Shown: piece after piece, positions 7,236 to 14,614 of the stretch | Numbering within the stretch: position 1 is the first letter of the stretch | Layout: each line of letters opens with the position of its first letter | Source: Puniceicoccales bacterium | Lineage (GTDB): Bacteria > Verrucomicrobiota > Verrucomicrobiia > Opitutales > LL51 | Assembly: GCA_031278845.1 (NCBI GenBank) | Contig: JAITJQ010000040.1 | Span: forward strand, 1 to 19,627 | DNA length: 19,627 nucleotides | Direction: 5' to 3' | Position numbers and translations under genes: made by a program | The notes under the pieces: generated by a model | Seen by the model: only the letters and a program-made list of their open reading frames with translations | Told to the model about the DNA's origin: nothing | The model's database searches: none

Positions 7236-7929
7236 TCGTCTTGATCATCTTTGCTTTTCGAAATGAAAAAATTTCGTGATGTGTGACAATAACGTGATCG
7301 ATGAAGCAAAGTTCGAGGGATTCGGCTGCTTTTTCGATTTTTCTCGTCAGAATACAGTCATTATCGGACGGTAAAACATTTCCGGATGGGTGATTATGGG
7401 CAATGATAAAGGCACTTGCATGATTTTGCAATGCGTACTCCATGATTTTACGTGGATAAGCATTGGTTCGATTGACCACACCTTCTTCAAGCCGAATCAC
7501 TCCATCCTTAAGTAATCCCAAACATGTATTAAGTAAAGCGACCTCAAAAACTTCATTTTTCAACCCGCCTAAACGCAAGCGCCAAAATTTTTCCAACCGT
7601 TCATAATTATCGATGATACATTGATTCGTGGGTATATTTCCGTTCAAATAAATTTCTGCGAAAGACTTAATCATTCCGATGGCGATGGGAGCAACGGTCC
7701 CCATCCCTTTGATTTGGTTTAACTCGCCGATAGGGGCATCAAAAATCGCATGGATGGAGCCAAATTTTCGAAGCAGTGCTTTAGCTATCGATTTGACGTC
7801 TTTCCTTGGCAGGCACAGTGTCAGAAAAAGTTCTACAATTTCATGCTCCGCAAAACAGGTTAATCCGGAACGCATGAAGCGTTGACGCAGACGTTTTCGA
7901 TGACCATCACAATTTTGGGTAACACTCAT
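7222..7929 (-). CDS. radC: RadC/JAB family protein (JAMM metalloprotease fold)
   Basis: 235 residues from ATG 7927-7929; the frame extends upstream to a TTG at 7989, but the family usually begins with the GHRKRLRQRF motif found at residues 9-18. Order: an N-terminal helical part, a helix-hairpin-helix (LNQIKGMGTVAPIAI, about 70-84), then the JAMM domain with the Glu of RLEEGVV (148/149), His178 and His180 in HNHPSG, and Ser188...Asp191, a complete metal-binding set. RadC proteins were once linked to DNA repair, but their biochemical role is not settled, and they are frequent in mobile elements. It converges on and overlaps the winged-HTH gene by 14 bp, which suggests one accessory module. Confidence 0.9.
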   Translation of the reverse strand: MSVTQNCDGHRKRLRQRFMRSGLTCFAEHEIVELFLTLCLPRKDVKSIAKALLRKFGSIHAIFDAPIGELNQIKGMGTVAPIAIGMIKSFAEIYLNGNIPTNQCIIDNYERLEKFWRLRLGGLKNEVFEVALLNTCLGLLKDGVIRLEEGVVNRTNAYPRKIMEYALQNHASAFIIAHNHPSGNVLPSDNDCILTRKIEKAAESLELCFIDHVIVTHHEIFSFRKAKMIKTINSI

Positions 7930-8147
7930 GAAATATATTTCAAAATATCCATTGAAGATAGGCAAGTTTTTTATGGAAAAAACTTCCAAATTTTATTCAA
8001 AATTCCTCATTGGAAAAATACGACACGAAGGACAAGCTTCAGCGTAAAAACCTTAGCAGCTAGAAAACACAAGACAGAGCTTATATACAGAGCTTGCACG
8101 CAATACAACTTCCGGGAAAATCGCCATACTTTTATATTCTCCGAACT

Positions 8148-8216
8148 ACTTTGCCCTTACCTGCCCTCTCCAGATAATCCAGAAAAGAGCAGGGAGACAA
8201 AAAATATTACTTTATC
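8148..8216 (-). other. Downstream hairpin element of the 413-aa gene (copy 1)
   Basis: Region between the effector stop codon and the radC side. CCTGC (8160-8164) can pair with GCAGG (8189-8193), with a few more weak pairs inside. The same segment occurs downstream of the 836-aa gene (9656-9730), where the arms are CCGC and GCGG: one base is missing from each arm, preserving pairing. No U-tract follows on either strand, so it is not a plain intrinsic terminator. The rest of 7930-8147 holds no gene that I can support. Confidence 0.4.
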
Positions 8217-9458
8217 CTAACTTTCTTCGAAAACACTATCTTTCTCTTCGGAGACAATGAGCTCTTCGTGGACAGTAGGTTCTTCACGGAAGGCTTCCGG
8301 AAACAGCAGACTCTCCTCCTGGGACGGGTCTTCAGGTACAGCAGGCTTTCCGGACTCGGAAAACCACCATCGGCCATTAAAATCTTGGCATCTAAGTCCT
8401 CTCCTCTTCCCTCCACTGGGCAAATCCTCCGGTATTGCCACCATAAAATGATTGCCCCCATAATTAATAACCCCACCACAGTCAGGAATCTCTCCCAAAG
8501 CCCGTGGATTGTTACCATCTACGCAATCAAACTGATATACCCCCAAAGCCTCATATGCAAATGGTAAAAATGCATAATCAAACCAAACCTTTCCACCTGC
8601 TATATCCGCACAGAGCTGATCCCAATTAAAATCAGAATCGCCAACAACATATTTATGATATCGCCTATCTTTGCTGAGAACGGCTTTTAGGGTTACAATT
8701 TCATCTGTATTGTTGGAACCCTGGCGCGAAATCTCCCCGCCTATTTTTCCCATACACTTATTTACTTCTTCTATGGCAATTGAGATGACTGGCAAATCAT
8801 CTTGGGCATGAAGTAAAGCCAGAAGGGAATAAAAGCCACACCACCCATTTCCTAAAGTATCGTATAACACCATCCGGGGTAGTAAATTCTGTTGAATTTC
8901 TCTCATTTTTTTCCATTTACCGCGTATTTTTTCCTTTTCTATTTCTTTATATTTCTCAAAGAAAACACTCAAGTCTATCTGTTCTTTCCCATTTGCTCCC
9001 GATGCGGGAGAAGCGGCAGGCGACGGAACTCCAGAACTCCTACCGGAACCCCCATTTGCTCCCGATGCGGGAGAAGCGGCAGGCGACGGAACTCCAGAAC
9101 TCCTTCCGGAACCCCCATTTGCTCCCGATGCGGGAGAAGCGGCAGGCGACGGAACTCCAGAACTCCTACCGGAACTCCCATTTGCTCCCGATGCGGGAGA
9201 AGCGGCAGGCGACGGAACTCCAGAACTCCTTCCGGAACCCCAATTTGCTCCCGATGCGGGAGAAGCGGCAGGCGGCGGAACTCCAGAACTCCTTCCGGAA
9301 CCCCCATTTGCTCCCGATGCGGGAGAAGCAGAAAAACCCCAAACGCCACAAGCCTTTTTTAAATCTTCATTCAGATACCTTGGCATAGATAATAAATCAT
9401 TACTGCCTACTGCTAGGGATAACAATATAGCCGAAACAGCCAACTCTTTCTTTATCAT
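8217..9458 (-). CDS. Secreted OTU-like cysteine protease with 21-aa repeats, 413 aa
   Basis: Residues 1-24 form a signal peptide (MIKKELAVSAILLSLAVGS). Residues 44-157 are 5.4 copies of a 21-residue Ser/Pro/Ala/Gly-rich repeat (unit ASPASGANGGSGRSSGVPSP), a likely flexible linker. Residues 195-366 resemble an OTU domain: GNGWCGFYSLLALL places Cys207 like the OTU DGNCxF nucleophile, and GGNHFMVAIP places His337 like the OTU histidine. In between are WFDYAFLPFAYEALG and DCVDGNN, shared with the paralogue downstream on the chromosome map. An acidic tail follows. If real, it would be a deubiquitinase-like protein acting on a host. The OTU call is by motif only; another papain-like fold is possible. 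No Shine-Dalgarno is seen before ATG 9456-9458. Confidence 0.65.
   Translation of the reverse strand: MIKKELAVSAILLSLAVGSNDLLSMPRYLNEDLKKACGVWGFSASPASGANGGSGRSSGVPPPAASPASGANWGSGRSSGVPSPAASPASGANGSSGRSSGVPSPAASPASGANGGSGRSSGVPSPAASPASGANGGSGRSSGVPSPAASPASGANGKEQIDLSVFFEKYKEIEKEKIRGKWKKMREIQQNLLPRMVLYDTLGNGWCGFYSLLALLHAQDDLPVISIAIEEVNKCMGKIGGEISRQGSNNTDEIVTLKAVLSKDRRYHKYVVGDSDFNWDQLCADIAGGKVWFDYAFLPFAYEALGVYQFDCVDGNNPRALGEIPDCGGVINYGGNHFMVAIPEDLPSGGKRRGLRCQDFNGRWWFSESGKPAVPEDPSQEESLLFPEAFREEPTVHEELIVSEEKDSVFEES
8988..9332 (-). repeat. 63-bp in-frame tandem repeat array, 5.4 copies
   Basis: Units start at 8988, 9051, 9114, 9177 and 9240, with a partial copy at 9303. Each unit is 63 bp (21 codons), so copy-number change keeps the frame. 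Every unit contains a perfect hairpin, CTCCCG-ATG-CGGGAG. A marker position alternates (CCTACC in units 1 and 3, CCTTCC in 2, 4 and 5), which suggests growth by doubling of a two-unit block. Near identity of units implies recent expansion or homogenisation. Confidence 0.9.
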
Positions 9459-9464
9459 GGAATG

Positions 9465-9493
9465 CTTATCTCAAAAGCCTTCTAATCTGTCAA
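9465..9493 (-). promoter_or_regulatory. Promoter of the 413-aa OTU-like gene, nearly leaderless
   Basis: Consensus TTGACA (9488-9493) is followed after 17 bp by GATAAG (9465-9470). The ATG begins 6 nt after that -10, so the predicted transcription start is on or next to the start codon. The region upstream is an A/T tract that could act as an UP element. The block is duplicated in front of the 836-aa gene. Confidence 0.55.
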
Positions 9494-9812
9494 TATTTTT
9501 TTATTTTTTTCCTGATCTATTTTTTGATCGATCCGAAAGACTAAATAATATACAACATTCTTGAAAATATTTGCCTAAAACCAACAATAATTAATTCGTT
9601 GAAAATTGCGGAAAATATAATCTTCACAGAAATAATCGCCCTGTCTACTGTATTTCCCTAGCCATTTTGCCTATATCCGCCCTCCTCCAGAGAATCTAGA
9701 AAAGAGCGGGAGACGAAAAGTATTGCTTTCCTAACCTTCTTCGAAAATAATACCCTCCGCCTCGAACAGTAAGATTACCCTAAGCCATAAATACTACTTC
9801 GATCATTTCGAA
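9494..9812. other. Intergenic region holding duplicated promoter flank and decayed gene tail (copy 2)
   Basis: Apart from the promoter flank (to about 9540), the part at 9656-9779 is homologous to 8148-8265, i.e. to the 3' end of the 413-aa gene and its downstream hairpin. On the minus strand 9731-9779 still encodes a tail ending IIFEEG, resembling SVFEES of the paralogue, but it is out of frame with the 836-aa gene, which stops earlier at 9813. Arms CCGC (9677-9680) and GCGG (9706-9709) form the hairpin. About 9541-9655 shows nothing recognisable. Confidence 0.45.
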
Positions 9813-12323
9813 TTATTCATAACGAACAAGCATTCCTGAGTCCGAATACCACCATTCACCATCTTGTTCTTGGCACATGAGTTCAACCCGTTCCTTTCCA
9901 TTTCTCGGTAAGATAACCATGAAATGATTAAATTCCCTGTGACGAATAGGCAATCCATAATAACTAAGAGGTGGACAATAAATAGGAGTACCCGTGGGCG
10001 GAATATTTCTCAAAAAATTTTCATCATTGCTCCTTGGAATAGCATCTAAATTCAAACCTAAAGCTCTACATGCAAACGGTAACATCACATCGTTCATCTC
10101 AACCTTTCCGTCTCTCATGTCGTCGAGGTATCTCTTCCATACCACTTCACCTTGATTATCGCAATATCTCTCTTCGCCTAGAAGAACGGCTTGCAGTATT
10201 TCAATTTCTTTACTTATTTTTAAACTTTGCGATTGATTTTCAAAATCGTGCTTGATTTGATCGGCTATACGCGCACAATATAAATTCAATTGCTCTTTGG
10301 AAATTCTGATTTTTGATTCATGGGGATTATCCATAACAAATCGAATGGCCAAAAGAGCAAAATAACCAGATTTTCCAAATCCAGGAACATCCAATAATAT
10401 CATATTCAGAGGCCCTTCTATCCGAAATGAAACTGCCGAAACTTCATTGATAAGCTCCCCAGGCATAGACCTAAGGAAATAGCCATCCCAATCTTCACAT
10501 ATGATTTCTGCTATCTCAACCCCACAATCCGTCCTCTTCGGTAACGCAACCACAAAACGACCGGACTGACACTGAATTAACACACCATAGGGACGAAATT
10601 TTCCCAACTGAGCTACGTCATCGCTCGATATAATGGAGACTTCTCGAGGTAGCCCCAAAGTCTCGAGCGCAAATGGCAACAACTCGGTACCTATCGGAAG
10701 ATCCCAATTTCGCAAATCATTAAGGAACTTGTCTCGCACAATCTTTGGAATATCTGAACAAGTCTTATTTATAAGATTAGCTAGACCACCTAAAAATGTA
10801 TTTACCATACTTCTTGAAATCATAACAGTCGATTGCTCGGGAAATTGACGGACGAATCGAATAGCCAAAAAAGCATAATAGCTGCCTTCCAATTCGGGAA
10901 GGTCAAATAATACCATACCTTTGTGTAAACTTCCCTGAATTCTAGCTATTTCATCTAATGATTCAACCACAAAGGCCTCTCCCGCAGGCTGCGGCAATGG
11001 AAACGCATCGGCCACCGGCATGAATCGCGCAGACGGAATTATACTGGCAGGTTCTCCAATAACGGAACGCCACTGTTGACCATCCCAATCCTCACATATG
11101 ACTTCTTTTATTTCTACTCCATTTTTTAGGATCCTCGGCAACGCCACCACAAAATGATTGCCATCAACACCGATCAATGCACCATCGCGAGGAATCTCTC
11201 TCAAAGTCTGTAAATTGTTACCATCTACACAATCAATCCCCGATAGCCCCCAGGCTTCACACGCAAACGGGAAAAATGGATAATCAAACCAAATCATCCC
11301 CTTTTCTAGATCTTCGCAAAACAAAGGCCAGTTAAATTCATTGGGAGCTTTAACATATCTACGATATCGCCCATCTTCCAGGAGAGTGGTTCTAAGGATC
11401 GCAATAGGGCTATCTTCTTCTGCCCCGCCATCAGAAGAACTTCTTTGCTCGAACTCGATAGCCTGACGCAAAATTAGTTCACTCATTCTTTTCATACCTG
11501 CCCTTACATCACTTATGGAAACTTCGAGAATTTCTTGCGGAGAAGTCAGGACTTGACTTAAAACCTGAAGGGAATAATCGCCACATAACCCATTGCTTGG
11601 CATATCGAATACGATCCTCCCTTCGGGTAAATGTTGCTGAATCAATCTAAAATTTCCTTGACTAATTTCCTTTCGATCTGCCAATGAAGCCAAAACAGCT
11701 GCCTGAAAGTCGTCATCATACGCTCCCTCTGGAGGCGCCGCAGATGCTCTCAATGGATCGCCTCTCGTCCCTACATCGAAGAATTGCCCATATTCTCCAT
11801 GTGCCTTATGTGCCCCAAAAGCATCGTCCGGCCTAAACATTTCACTGCAACTACCAGGCATAGTGGCGAAATTTGACGAGCTATCAACCGGAAAATCTAA
11901 TAGGTCATCCGCCGAAAAATCAGAAAAATCAAAACCTGCCGGTGGAGTAGCTAATTTCATTGCCGTAGTACGATGAATTTTTACAGGACCACCAGGAGCA
12001 CTCGGCGGAATGGATGACGAATCACTGCCTTGCCAATATTCCCCACGTCTCTCATGGTCCAAAACAGCATCAGCCGCCCCAAACGCTTCACTTAGATCCC
12101 TAGACGTAGAAGCGAAATTTGATGGGCTATTACTCGGAAAAAAGCCCGTCGCCGAAAAACCAGAAAAATCAAAATTTGCCGGTGGAATATCTAATTCCGT
12201 TGCCATAGTACGACGAATTCTTACCGAACCATCGGGAGCACTCGGCGGAATAGATGGCGAATTACTACCATAAACCGTTGCTGAAAATGGCAATACACTT
12301 AAAATTGTTAATATTTTTTTCAT
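9813..12323 (-). CDS. Secreted three-domain OTU-like protein with two degenerate domains, 836 aa
   Basis: Signal peptide at residues 1-20 (MKKILTILSVLPFSATVYGS). Residues 20-181 are an 80-residue Ser/Pro-rich segment in two copies. Then come three copies of the domain found in the 413-aa neighbour: domain 1 (about 232-420) keeps Cys247 (SNGLCGDYSL) and His390 (DGNHFVVALP); domain 2 (465-620) has Gly480 and Arg589 at those places (LEGSYYAF, SGRFVVALP); domain 3 (635-830) has Ser652 (GKSGYFAL) but keeps His800 (FNHFMVILP). Each ends with a CxDxDG-like motif (CEDWDG, CEDWDG, CQEQDG). So at most one domain should be catalytic, the others binding or inactive. Likely a host-directed deubiquitinase-like protein; OTU assignment is by motif only. 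Confidence 0.65.
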   Translation of the reverse strand: MKKILTILSVLPFSATVYGSNSPSIPPSAPDGSVRIRRTMATELDIPPANFDFSGFSATGFFPSNSPSNFASTSRDLSEAFGAADAVLDHERRGEYWQGSDSSSIPPSAPGGPVKIHRTTAMKLATPPAGFDFSDFSADDLLDFPVDSSSNFATMPGSCSEMFRPDDAFGAHKAHGEYGQFFDVGTRGDPLRASAAPPEGAYDDDFQAAVLASLADRKEISQGNFRLIQQHLPEGRIVFDMPSNGLCGDYSLQVLSQVLTSPQEILEVSISDVRAGMKRMSELILRQAIEFEQRSSSDGGAEEDSPIAILRTTLLEDGRYRRYVKAPNEFNWPLFCEDLEKGMIWFDYPFFPFACEAWGLSGIDCVDGNNLQTLREIPRDGALIGVDGNHFVVALPRILKNGVEIKEVICEDWDGQQWRSVIGEPASIIPSARFMPVADAFPLPQPAGEAFVVESLDEIARIQGSLHKGMVLFDLPELEGSYYAFLAIRFVRQFPEQSTVMISRSMVNTFLGGLANLINKTCSDIPKIVRDKFLNDLRNWDLPIGTELLPFALETLGLPREVSIISSDDVAQLGKFRPYGVLIQCQSGRFVVALPKRTDCGVEIAEIICEDWDGYFLRSMPGELINEVSAVSFRIEGPLNMILLDVPGFGKSGYFALLAIRFVMDNPHESKIRISKEQLNLYCARIADQIKHDFENQSQSLKISKEIEILQAVLLGEERYCDNQGEVVWKRYLDDMRDGKVEMNDVMLPFACRALGLNLDAIPRSNDENFLRNIPPTGTPIYCPPLSYYGLPIRHREFNHFMVILPRNGKERVELMCQEQDGEWWYSDSGMLVRYE
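11781..12266 (-). repeat. Duplicated 80-residue segment in the N-terminus of the 836-aa protein
   Basis: Residues 20-99 and 100-181 are two divergent copies. Both start SIPPSAP-x-G, continue with IxRT, then PPAxFDFSxFSA, SxSNFAxxxxxxSE and end in GEY. The region is rich in Ser, Pro, Phe and Asp and looks disordered. The divergence shows an older duplication than the 63-bp array in the paralogue. Confidence 0.7.
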
Positions 12324-12332
12324 TTCAATATC

Positions 12333-12360
12333 TTTTTATTTAAAGCTTTCTAATTGTCAA
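12333..12360 (-). promoter_or_regulatory. Promoter of the 836-aa OTU-like gene, nearly leaderless
   Basis: Consensus TTGACA (12355-12360) is followed after 16 bp by TAAAAA (12333-12338). The ATG (12321-12323) begins 31 nt after the -35 hexamer, so the predicted start of transcription is within a few bases of the ATG and no ribosome site is present. The block up to about 12410 matches the one before the 413-aa gene. Confidence 0.5.
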
Positions 12361-12450
12361 TATTGTTTTATTTTTTTTGATTTATTTTTTAATCTATCTG
12401 GAAACTTCAATATTCAGAATATTTCCATGAAAATAGTGTCCCGTGAATCA

Positions 12451-14187
12451 TCAAAGGGAATAACGCCAGTCGACAAGCCGTAATAAAAGAAATCGTTCGT
12501 TGTTCCAAAAATCAAAGGCAATACATACGAGAATGTCAACATCCCGATTCCGCTCCGGAAAATGAGAAGCCATATCCCACCCAATCCCCGATAACCATGG
12601 CCTATCCTTCCGCTCAATCCAAAAACGAACGTGCTTCCGATCTATGCCAAAAAATTCCGTCGTATCCGTAAAACGAATATTCTTTAAACAAAATATGGGT
12701 TCCTCATTCTGCTGTCCGTAGGGATGAAGGTAATCTTCTAGCTCATTAACGAAAAATTCATCAATATCATCCCGATCTAAAACATAGGCAATCTCAATTT
12801 CTTCATCCCCTGTCCGAATCTCGCTGCAAAGCTGTAAAATCACTCGATTGAATGTATTGCGAAAAATATCGATGTCCCCCGGCTTTAAAGCAACCCCTAC
12901 GGCCATCTTATGCCCACCCCAATCTTCCAGATAAGCCGAACATTCCGCTAAAACATCAAATAAATTAACACTCGAACTCCGCCCAGATCCCTTCGCAACC
13001 CCACGCTCCAATGATAAAACAATGGCTGGCCGACCATACTCCTTCGCCAATTTCCCCGCCACAATACCGACTACCCCCGAATGCCAATCCGGATTAAAAA
13101 GTACGATACCCGGATCATCCCGATAATGCTCCTGAACCATCTTTTTCGCCTCTAAAACAACCGCCTGCTCGATACGCTGCCGTTCCCGATTCATCCGATC
13201 GATTTTTTGGGCCTTCACCATCGCCCCAGAAATATCGTCTGCTAACAATAATTCTACCGGCAATAGGGCATCGAATAGTCGACCACTCACGTTAATACGC
13301 GGCGCCAACTTGAATGATACATCCGCTTGCGTAATAGCCTGTCCCGAAGGAATATTGGCAACGGCGCAGAGTGCATCAAGTCCCGGGCGACGCTCCTTGG
13401 CAAAACTCTGTAGCCCATATTTCACAATGATACGATTCTCATGGAGTACGGGCATCATATCGGCAATCGTTCCGAGGGCGACGATATCGAAATAGCTCTT
13501 GAGACGAATGGCGAAAGCCCGTTCATCGCCCTGTTTCCGCCGATGTTTTAAAAATGCATGCACAAACTTGAAAACTAATCCAACCGCACACATGGACTTG
13601 AGCGAAACACTGTGCTCGGATAAATGAGGATTAATAATGATCCCGGGTGGAGCTTGATTCACCGTCAACGTATGGTGGTCGATGACCAGGACATCGATAC
13701 CCTTATTGACGAGAAAACGAATCTCATCCACGGAATTGGTACCGCAATCCAAGGCAATGACGAGACCTGGTCTACTTTTTTTGAGCATGCGACGGACGAT
13801 CTCTTTGGACATACCGTAGCCCTCCGAAAAACGTCGTGGAACAAAATATTGCGGCCAAATGCCAAATCGTCGCAGAATATCAACCAGTAACGCCGTACTG
13901 GTAATGCCATCCACATCGTAGTCCCCAATGATGGAAACAGACGATTTTCGCTGCACATATCGATCCAATAGCGCGATGGCATGATCCATATTCTTGAGCA
14001 AAAACGGATCATTGAGATTGGAAATTTTAGGTGCGATAAAGCGCTCCGCATCGGTAATTTTTTCAAAACCCCTCTGAAGAAGAATGGCGCTGAGGACCTT
14101 CGAAATGCCCAATTTCGCAGCTAAAAAATCCATCTGACCCTCATCGCAATCCAAAAATTTCCACCTTACTGTACGGTTCGCTACCAA
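12451..14187 (-). CDS. recJ: Single-stranded-DNA-specific exonuclease RecJ
   Basis: 578 residues, a normal RecJ length. The DHH phosphoesterase core shows GDYDVDGITSTALL (88-101), LDCGTNS (146-152) and IDHHTL (169-174), all metal-binding motifs. The DHHA1 domain follows with WHSGVVGIVAGKLAKEYGRP, GSGRSSSVNLFDVLAE and GGHKMAVGVAL, and the C-terminal OB-like domain closes the protein. It degrades 5'-ended ssDNA in recombination and mismatch repair in the cytoplasm. The start is taken as TTG 14185-14187 because the RecJ-like N-terminus (RTVRWKF) needs it; the first in-frame ATG would remove 18 residues. The 836-aa gene follows on the same strand 127 bp downstream with its own promoter. No disrupted motif is seen. 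Confidence 0.95.
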   Translation of the reverse strand: MVANRTVRWKFLDCDEGQMDFLAAKLGISKVLSAILLQRGFEKITDAERFIAPKISNLNDPFLLKNMDHAIALLDRYVQRKSSVSIIGDYDVDGITSTALLVDILRRFGIWPQYFVPRRFSEGYGMSKEIVRRMLKKSRPGLVIALDCGTNSVDEIRFLVNKGIDVLVIDHHTLTVNQAPPGIIINPHLSEHSVSLKSMCAVGLVFKFVHAFLKHRRKQGDERAFAIRLKSYFDIVALGTIADMMPVLHENRIIVKYGLQSFAKERRPGLDALCAVANIPSGQAITQADVSFKLAPRINVSGRLFDALLPVELLLADDISGAMVKAQKIDRMNRERQRIEQAVVLEAKKMVQEHYRDDPGIVLFNPDWHSGVVGIVAGKLAKEYGRPAIVLSLERGVAKGSGRSSSVNLFDVLAECSAYLEDWGGHKMAVGVALKPGDIDIFRNTFNRVILQLCSEIRTGDEEIEIAYVLDRDDIDEFFVNELEDYLHPYGQQNEEPIFCLKNIRFTDTTEFFGIDRKHVRFWIERKDRPWLSGIGWDMASHFPERNRDVDILVCIAFDFWNNERFLLLRLVDWRYSL

Positions 14188-14255
14188 GAATACTTCAATT
14201 GTAGATCATCTATTAATTTTAAAAAAAGCTAGCAAGCCTTTATTTGGAAAAAGAA

Positions 14256-14278
14256 CAAGGGGGAATCCTTCCCCCTTG
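14256..14278 (-). terminator. Intrinsic terminator (minus strand)
   Basis: Perfect 10-bp inverted arms (14256-14265 and 14269-14278, CAAGGGGGAA-type) around a 3-nt loop. On the minus strand the stem is followed by TTCTTTTT, the expected U-tract; on the plus strand it is not. It would stop minus-strand transcripts coming from the HIT gene before recJ. A second small hairpin (CCCCT/AGGGG, 14282-14295) stands beside it. Confidence 0.55.
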
Positions 14279-14339
14279 AACCCCCTTGCCAGGGGATCCA
14301 TCCCTTGGACCTGAAAAATAAACAATCCCGATACCCAGA

Positions 14340-14614
14340 ATGAAAAAATTACAAAAAAGAATATCTCAAAAACGCGATCCTTACTTCCCTTGGGAGGATC
14401 ATTAGTTGCATTGATGCCCAATCTCGCATTGGGTCACATAGTGGGCTATCCCAATAACGCGGGCTATCCTCACACTCCCCCTCTACATAGGGCAGTCGTA
14501 GCTCAAAATTTGAATGCCGTGCATGATGCGTTGATAACGGATAGGCGTGCAGTAAACCGTAGGATTACCAATAAAATCTTCACCGCTCCGAATAACCGCC
14601 GCGTTCAATTTTAG
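14340..14614 (+). pseudogene. Frameshifted secreted ankyrin-repeat protein remnant
   Basis: ATG 14340 opens a lysine-rich start (MKKLQKRISQK) that soon stops in its own frame. In the frame open from 14315 to TAG 14614, the sequence continues as RSLLPLGGSLVALMPNLALG, a hydrophobic signal-peptide core. A one-base slip at the A-run near 14367-14371 would join them into a good signal peptide. Behind it lies one ankyrin-like repeat: TPPLHRAVVAQNLNAVHDAL, then a VNRR segment resembling the ADVNA position. Alternative starts in the second frame are TTG 14390 and ATG 14414. Ankyrin proteins are common host-directed proteins of intracellular bacteria. The end abuts the HIT gene on the other strand. 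Confidence 0.45.

Noticed and set aside
8160..8193. Intrinsic terminator after the 413-aa gene
   Set aside because: The stem is interrupted and no U-tract follows it on the minus strand.
7882..8220. 112-aa plus-strand ORF over the start of radC
   Set aside because: Partly antisense to radC and then noncoding DNA shared with the second effector copy; nothing supports translation.
8988..9332. CRISPR array
   Set aside because: Units are contiguous and nearly identical with no unique spacers, and they lie in frame within a coding region.
8892..9388. Long plus-strand ORFs across the repeat array, with a Cys/Arg-rich repeat
   Set aside because: The 63-bp period has no stops in several frames, so repeats open up all of them. 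Only the minus-strand frame links to a signal peptide and a domain.
14206..14421. 71-aa minus-strand ORF
   Set aside because: Runs straight through the terminator-like hairpin and overlaps the ankyrin remnant; no ribosome site or recognisable domain.
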